Shown here: positions 59,632 through 64,000 of the stretch, piece after piece
Position numbering within the stretch: position 1 is the first letter of the stretch
Layout: every line of letters begins with the position of its first letter
Source: SG8-30 sp963715485
GTDB lineage: Bacteria > Pseudomonadota > Gammaproteobacteria > Steroidobacterales > Steroidobacteraceae
DNA length: 64,000 bases
Reading direction: 5' to 3'
Assembly (NCBI GenBank): GCA_963715485.1
Contig: OY970244.1
Coordinates: 1 to 64,000, forward strand
Notes under the pieces: model-generated
Told to the model about the DNA's origin: nothing
The model's input: the letters and a program-made list of their open reading frames with translations, nothing else
Database searches by the model: none
Position numbers and translations under genes: made by a program

Positions 59632-62136
59632 TTGAAGAAAGGCATCTCGCGACTGCTTCTGGCCGGCGGCGCCGCGTTCGTCACGCTCGCCGCGCTGGTC
59701 TGTTTCGCCTTCCTCGCGACCTATTACTACCTCAAGCCGACCCTGCCCGACGTCGCGACCATCCGCCAGCTGAAGCTGCAGGTGCCGCTGCGAGTCTACA
59801 GCCGGGACGGGCTGCTGATCGGGCAGATCGGCGAACAGCGCCGGCTGCCCGTGGCCTACGAGGACGTGCCCCAGCGGGTGATCCAGGCGTTCCTGGCCGC
59901 CGAGGACGACCGGTTCTTCGAACACCCGGGCATCGACTGGCAGGGGTTGTCGCGCGCCGTGCTGGTCGCCGCGGGCTTCCCCGGGCCGCGCCAGGGCGGC
60001 AGCACCCTCACCCAGCAGCTGGTGCGCACGACCCTGATCGAGAACGAGCGCACGATGCGCCGCAAGCTGCGCGAGATCTTCCTCTCGGTCACGCTGGAGA
60101 GGCAGCTCAGCAAGCAGGAGATCCTCGAGCTCTACCTCAATACCGTCTTCCTGGGCCAGCGTGCTTACGGGGTGGGCGCCGCGGCCGAGACCTACTTCGG
60201 CAAGCCACTGGCCGAGGTCAGCATCGCCGAGGCGGCGCTGCTCGCTGGCATTCCGCAGGCACCATCGCGCTTCAACCCGGTCGCCAGCCGCGAACAGGCC
60301 GAGCGCCGCCGCGCCTACGTGCTGCGCCGGATGCACGAACTCAACTTCATCGGCGACGCCGAGTACGAGTCGGCGCAGGCGCAGCCGGTCTCCGGCGAGC
60401 TGCACGGCCCGCGGGTCGAGCTCGAGGCGCCCTACGTGGCCGAGCTCGCCCGGCAGGCCCTGTTCGAGAAGTTCGGCGAACGCATCTACAGCGAGGGCAT
60501 CCGGGTGTTCACCACCGTGGACAGCAGGCTGCAGCGCGCCGCGGACATCGCCCTGCGCTCGGCGGTGATCGAGTACGACCGGCGGCACGGCTTCCGGGGG
60601 CCTGCAGCCCGCATTGAGCTTCCACCCGTGGAGGGCCCGGAGGCGATCGAGGCGGCGCTGTCTTCACAGCCCGTGGTCGGCGGGCTGCTCCCGGCGTTGG
60701 TACTGACCGTCGACGACAAGGAGGCCCTGGTCGCGACCCGCGGTCGCGGCAATTTCACGCTGCCTTTCGACGGCATGCGCTGGGCCCGGGAACCGCGGCC
60801 GGACCAGGGCGTGGGACCGGCTCCGAAGAAGCCCTCCGACGTCCTCGCCCGCGGCGACATCGTCTACATCCTGCCGAAGGGCGGCGACAGTGCCTACCTC
60901 GCGCAGGTCCCGGACGCCCAGGGCGCGATCGTGTCGCTCGACCCGGTGGATGGCGCGATCGTCGCGCTGTCCGGTGGCTTCGATTTCTACGCCTCCAAGT
61001 TCAACCGGGCCACGCAGGCGCGGCGGCAGCCGGGATCCGGCTTCAAGCCGTTCATCTATTCCGCCGCGATCGAGAACGGGTTCTCGCCGGCCTCGATCAT
61101 CCTCGATGCGCCGGTGGTCTTCGAGGCGCCCGAAGGCACGGCCGAGAAGGACTGGCGCCCGGAGAACGACGACAGCCGCTTCTACGGCCCCATCCGGCTG
61201 CGCGACGCGCTGGCCCGTTCCCGCAACCTCGTGTCGATCCGCCTGATGCGCGCAATGGGCATCGACGTGGCCCGCGAGTACACGCTGCGCTTCGGCTTCC
61301 CACCCGAGCACGTGCCGGCAGACCTGACCGCGGCCCTGGGCACCGCCCAGTTGACGCCGCTCGAGGTAGCGACCGGCTTCGCGGTCCTGGCCAACGGCGG
61401 CTTCGGCGTCGCGCCTTACTTCATCGACCGCGCCGAGGGCCCGGACGGCGAAGTGCTGTGGCAGGCCGAGCGCCGGCTCGCCTGTCCCGAGTGCCTCGAG
61501 CAGGAGACGTGCCACCGCCTCCGGTGCACTGTACGGCTTCGCGGCGTCCCTGCGTTCCATCGTCCCCGACGGAGCCGGCGCCGCGACCTGGATGTCCGAC
61601 GTCGGCGGTTCGCTCGAGGTGCCGACCGAGGAGCGGGCATCCGCTGGTCATCAACCCCGCCAACGCGTTCATCGTCGCCGACATGATGGGTGACGTGATC
61701 CGGTTCGGCACCGGACGCCGCGCGCTCGCCCTCGAACCGTTCCGACCTGGCCGGCAAGACCGGTACCAGCAACGACATCCGCGACACCTGGTTCTCCGGC
61801 TTCAACGCCGACCTCGTGGCGACTGCCTGGGTCGGCTTCGACCAGGAGCGCACGCTGGGCGGGCAGGAGCAGGGCAGCCGTACTGCGTTGCCGATGTGGA
61901 TCTATTACATGAAGGAAGCCCTGCGGGGAGTGCCCGAGCACAGGCTCCCGATGCCGGAGGGCGTCGTCACGGCCCGCGTGTCGCGCACGACCGGCGCCCC
62001 GGCAGGTCCCGACGATCCGGACGCAGTGTTCGAGTACTTCCTCGAAGGGACCGCGCCCGGCGAGGTGCTGTCGGACAGCGAGCAGGCGACACCACCGGTC
62101 GTCACCACACCGGCGCCCGAGGAGCAGATCTTCTAG
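59632..62136 (+). CDS. mrcA: Penicillin-binding protein 1A, frameshifted near the C-terminus
   Basis: This is a bifunctional peptidoglycan synthase of about 834 residues. One N-terminal membrane helix is followed by the glycosyltransferase domain (AAEDDRFFEHPGIDW, QGGSTLTQQLVR, ELYLNTVFLGQRAYGVGAAA). The transpeptidase domain has SxxK in RRQPGSGFKPF, SRN in SRNLVSIRLM and KTGT in LAGKTGTSND. The first frame is lost near 61510; another carries VINPANAFIVADMMGDVIRFGTG, and a third from about 61740 carries KTGT to the end PAPEEQIF. All three active-site motifs survive, so base-calling errors are more likely than decay. It starts with TTG and no good ribosome site. Confidence 0.92.
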
Positions 62137-62194
62137 GCCCTGCTGACGCTGCGGCAGTCGTTGCGTCAACGGGCCCTGGCGAGGCGGAGGCGAT

Positions 62195-62842
62195 ATGGCC
62201 AAGCGGTCCGTCCGGGGAGACATGCTGCGCCACGCACTGGCGCAGGAAGCCGCCCGCATCATCGTCGAGCACGGCGTCGACGATTACCTGATGGCCAAGC
62301 GCAAGGCAGCGGAACGCTTCGGCGTGACCGACCATGCCGTGCTGCCGAAGAACACCGAGATCGAGGAAGCCCTGGCGACCCACCACCGCCTGTTCGGCGC
62401 CGCCTCCCACGAGGACGAGCTGGCCGGGCTGCGCCGGCACGCCGTCAGGGCGATGCACCTGCTCGAGGAGTTCGAGCCCCGGCTGGTCGGCCCCGTGCTG
62501 TCAGGCAACGCCTCGGCCCACAGCGCCATCCAGCTGCACCTGTTCGCCGACACGCCCGAGGCGGTGGCGCTGCGGCTGATGGAGGCGGGCGTGAAGTACC
62601 ACGTCGGGCAGCGGCGCGTCAGGGTGCTGCGTGAGGCGACCGAACCGTATCCGACCTTCGAATTCTCCAGCGAGGATGCCGAGGTGGAGGCGATCGTCTT
62701 CCCGCGCGACGGCATCCGGCAGTCGCCTTTCGGACCGGTGGATCGTCGGCCCATGCGCCGCGCGACGCGGCAGGAAGTGGAGGCGCTGCTGGAAGGACTG
62801 GAAGGAGAGGGGACAGTCCCCATTCGGGGACAGTCCCCCTGA
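62195..62842 (+). CDS. Conserved-looking protein of unknown function with repeat-encoded tail
   Basis: This is a 215-residue soluble protein that I do not recognise. The N-terminal half is helical (MAKRSVRGDMLRHALAQEAA, EDELAGLRRHAVRAMHLLEEF), followed by SGNASAHSAIQLHLFADTPE and VALRLMEAGVKYHVGQRRVR, which recalls nucleotidyltransferase-associated domains only loosely. The last residues (EGTVPIRGQSP) are encoded by the first two copies of the GGGGACAGTCCCC repeat, so the original stop was probably lost when the repeat inserted. It lies 58 bases after the PBP1A gene and is convergent with gltA. Confidence 0.6.
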   Translation: MAKRSVRGDMLRHALAQEAARIIVEHGVDDYLMAKRKAAERFGVTDHAVLPKNTEIEEALATHHRLFGAASHEDELAGLRRHAVRAMHLLEEFEPRLVGPVLSGNASAHSAIQLHLFADTPEAVALRLMEAGVKYHVGQRRVRVLREATEPYPTFEFSSEDAEVEAIVFPRDGIRQSPFGPVDRRPMRRATRQEVEALLEGLEGEGTVPIRGQSP

Positions 62843-62879
62843 ACGGCCTGGGGACAGTCCCCGTTCGGGGACAGTCCCC
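62809..62879. repeat. Four copies of the palindrome GGGGACAGTCCCC (REP/BIME-like)
   Basis: Copies lie at 62809-62821, 62826-62838, 62850-62862 and 62867-62879. They form two pairs, spaced by ATTC and GTTC, separated by CTGAACGGCCT. This is the layout of paired REP elements (BIME). The GGGGACA core is shared with the palindrome at 14354-14400. The block sits between the convergent unknown gene and gltA, and encodes the tail of the former. The associated RAYT transposase is not in the window. Confidence 0.85.
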
Positions 62880-62885
62880 AGAGTA

Positions 62886-64000
62886 TTACTTGCGCTTGAC
62901 CAGCGGTACGTAGTCGCGCTGGGTCGGGCCGCGGTAGAGCTGGCGCGGCCGCCCGATCTTCAGCGTCGGGTCGGCGATCATCTCCAGCCAGTGCGAGACC
63001 CAGCCCGCGGTGCGGGCCAGCGCGAACATCACCGTGAACATCGAGCGCGGGATGCCGAGCGCGCTGTAGATGATCCCCGAGTAGAAGTCCACGTTCGGGT
63101 ACAGCTTGCGCGACACGAAGTACTCGTCGGCGAGCGCGATCTCCTCCAGCTTGAGCGCGAGCTCGAAGGTCGGGTCGTTCGCGTCGCCGAGCTGGCCGAG
63201 CACCTTGTGGCACATCTCGCGGATGATCTTGGCGCGCGGGTCGAAGTTCTTGTAGACGCGGTGGCCGAAGCCCATCAGCCTGACGCCCCCGTCCTTGTCC
63301 TTGACCTTCTTCAGGAAGGTCGGCACGTTCTTGACGTCGCCGATCTCGGACAGCATCTCCAGCACGGCCTCGTTGGCACCGCCGTGGGCCGGGCCCCACA
63401 GGGCCGACACGCCTGCCGAGATGGCGGCATACGGGTTGCAGCCCGTGCTGCCGGCCAGGCGGACCGTCGAGGTGGACGCGTTCTGCTCGTGGTCGGCATG
63501 CAGGATGAACAGCAGGTCCATGGCCTTCGCGTGCAGCGGGTCCACCGTGTAGGACTCGCAGGGCACGGAGAAGAACATGTTCAGCATGTTGGCGGTGTAG
63601 TCGAGGTCGTTGCGCGGGTAGACGAAGGGCTGGCCCTGCGCGTGCTTGTAGGCGGCCGCCGCGATGGTCGGGATCTTGGCGATGATGCGATGGGCGAAGA
63701 TCTCGCGATGCCGCGGGTCGTAGATGTCCAGGGAGTCGTGGTAGAAGGCCGCCATCGACGCGACGATGGCCGACACCATGGCCATCGGGTGGGCATCGTG
63801 GTGGAAGCCGTCGAACATCTTGAGCAGCGACTCGTTGAGCATCGTGTGGCGGCTGATCGACTCGTGGAAACCCTTGAACTCGGCCGCGCTGGGCAGGTCG
63901 CCGTACATCAGCAGGTAGGCCACCTCGAGGTGCGAGCTGTGCTGGGCGAGCTGGTCGATCGGATAGCCGCGATACAGCAGCACGCCGGCGTCGCCGTCGA
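62886..64000 (-). CDS. gltA: Citrate synthase, 5' end beyond the window
   Basis: This is the C-terminal 371 residues of a type II (NADH-sensitive type) citrate synthase, which condenses acetyl-CoA and oxaloacetate. The frame runs off the right edge. Catalytic residues are His in LHADHEQNASTSTVR, His in MGFGHRVYKNFDPRAK and Asp in YPNVDFYSGI. The end GRPRQLYRGPTQRDYVPLVKR is typical of proteobacterial GltA. No frame break is seen. The palindromic repeat block lies 6 bases past its stop. Confidence 0.96.
   Translation of the reverse strand, partial: DGDAGVLLYRGYPIDQLAQHSSHLEVAYLLMYGDLPSAAEFKGFHESISRHTMLNESLLKMFDGFHHDAHPMAMVSAIVASMAAFYHDSLDIYDPRHREIFAHRIIAKIPTIAAAAYKHAQGQPFVYPRNDLDYTANMLNMFFSVPCESYTVDPLHAKAMDLLFILHADHEQNASTSTVRLAGSTGCNPYAAISAGVSALWGPAHGGANEAVLEMLSEIGDVKNVPTFLKKVKDKDGGVRLMGFGHRVYKNFDPRAKIIREMCHKVLGQLGDANDPTFELALKLEEIALADEYFVSRKLYPNVDFYSGIIYSALGIPRSMFTVMFALARTAGWVSHWLEMIADPTLKIGRPRQLYRGPTQRDYVPLVKRK

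Noticed and set aside
1..64000. CRISPR arrays, prophage or insertion sequences
   Set aside because: No spaced direct repeats, integrase, transposase or phage structural genes were seen; only short REP-like palindromes.

Overview
The window is a 64 kb stretch of GC-rich DNA (roughly two-thirds G+C or more by eye) with densely packed genes. Gene content points to a gammaproteobacterium, probably in or near the Xanthomonadales/Nevskiales/Steroidobacterales grade. The main evidence is the pilMNOPQ-aroK-aroB block divergent from a class A penicillin-binding protein, a bfd-bfr pair under a Fur-like site, a PA0069-type radical SAM gene under a LexA-like box, a Tat-exported HiPIP, and a complete hut set. 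This placement is an inference; there is no rRNA gene in the window.

Layout: 1-6.1 kb holds a GltS-family transporter remnant, a degenerate GGDEF protein, tyrosine phenol-lyase, a DUF456 membrane protein and a CadC-like TPR regulator. At 6.3-9.0 kb lies a secreted subtilisin-like protease whose leader contains a GEMM-I (cyclic dinucleotide) riboswitch. From 9.2 to 23 kb are one CAT-anticodon tRNA, bfr/bfd, HiPIP, an Lrp-type regulator divergent from a class V PLP enzyme, a pseudouridine synthase, HrpB helicase, a rhodanese, an O-acetylhomoserine sulfhydrylase, a double VanZ protein, a DUF1475-like protein, a CFA-type methyltransferase and a TPR/TonB-C protein.

From 36.5 down to 23.1 kb runs one leftward array of eleven closely spaced genes. 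It encodes three lipoproteins, a Ser/Thr kinase, an FHA-like/PEGA/FGE-fold protein, a small Pro-rich exported protein, an ExbB/TolQ-type channel, an actin-fold/FHA protein, two vWA proteins with ExbD-like membrane anchors, and a final lipoprotein. I read it as a candidate ion-driven stator complex with a kinase/FHA signalling layer. It is the best candidate here for an undescribed system.

From 36.6 to 48.6 kb are the LexA-box radical SAM gene, an MFS transporter, asd, a tandem alpha/beta-hydrolase lacking a visible nucleophile, DUF3429, and hutH, hutU, hutI and hutG with small accessory genes. From 48.8 to 54 kb are a DUF2238 protein, a TPR lipoprotein-like gene, a hydrolase, dgt, aroB and aroK. 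The window ends with pilQPONM, a PBP1A gene, an unknown gene with a repeat-encoded tail, and the 3' part of citrate synthase.

Quality note: at least eight genes, including aroK, aroB and the PBP1A gene, need one or more single-base frame corrections. So many lesions in housekeeping genes suggest residual indel errors in the assembly more than true decay, and frameshifted entries are annotated as whole genes on that basis.
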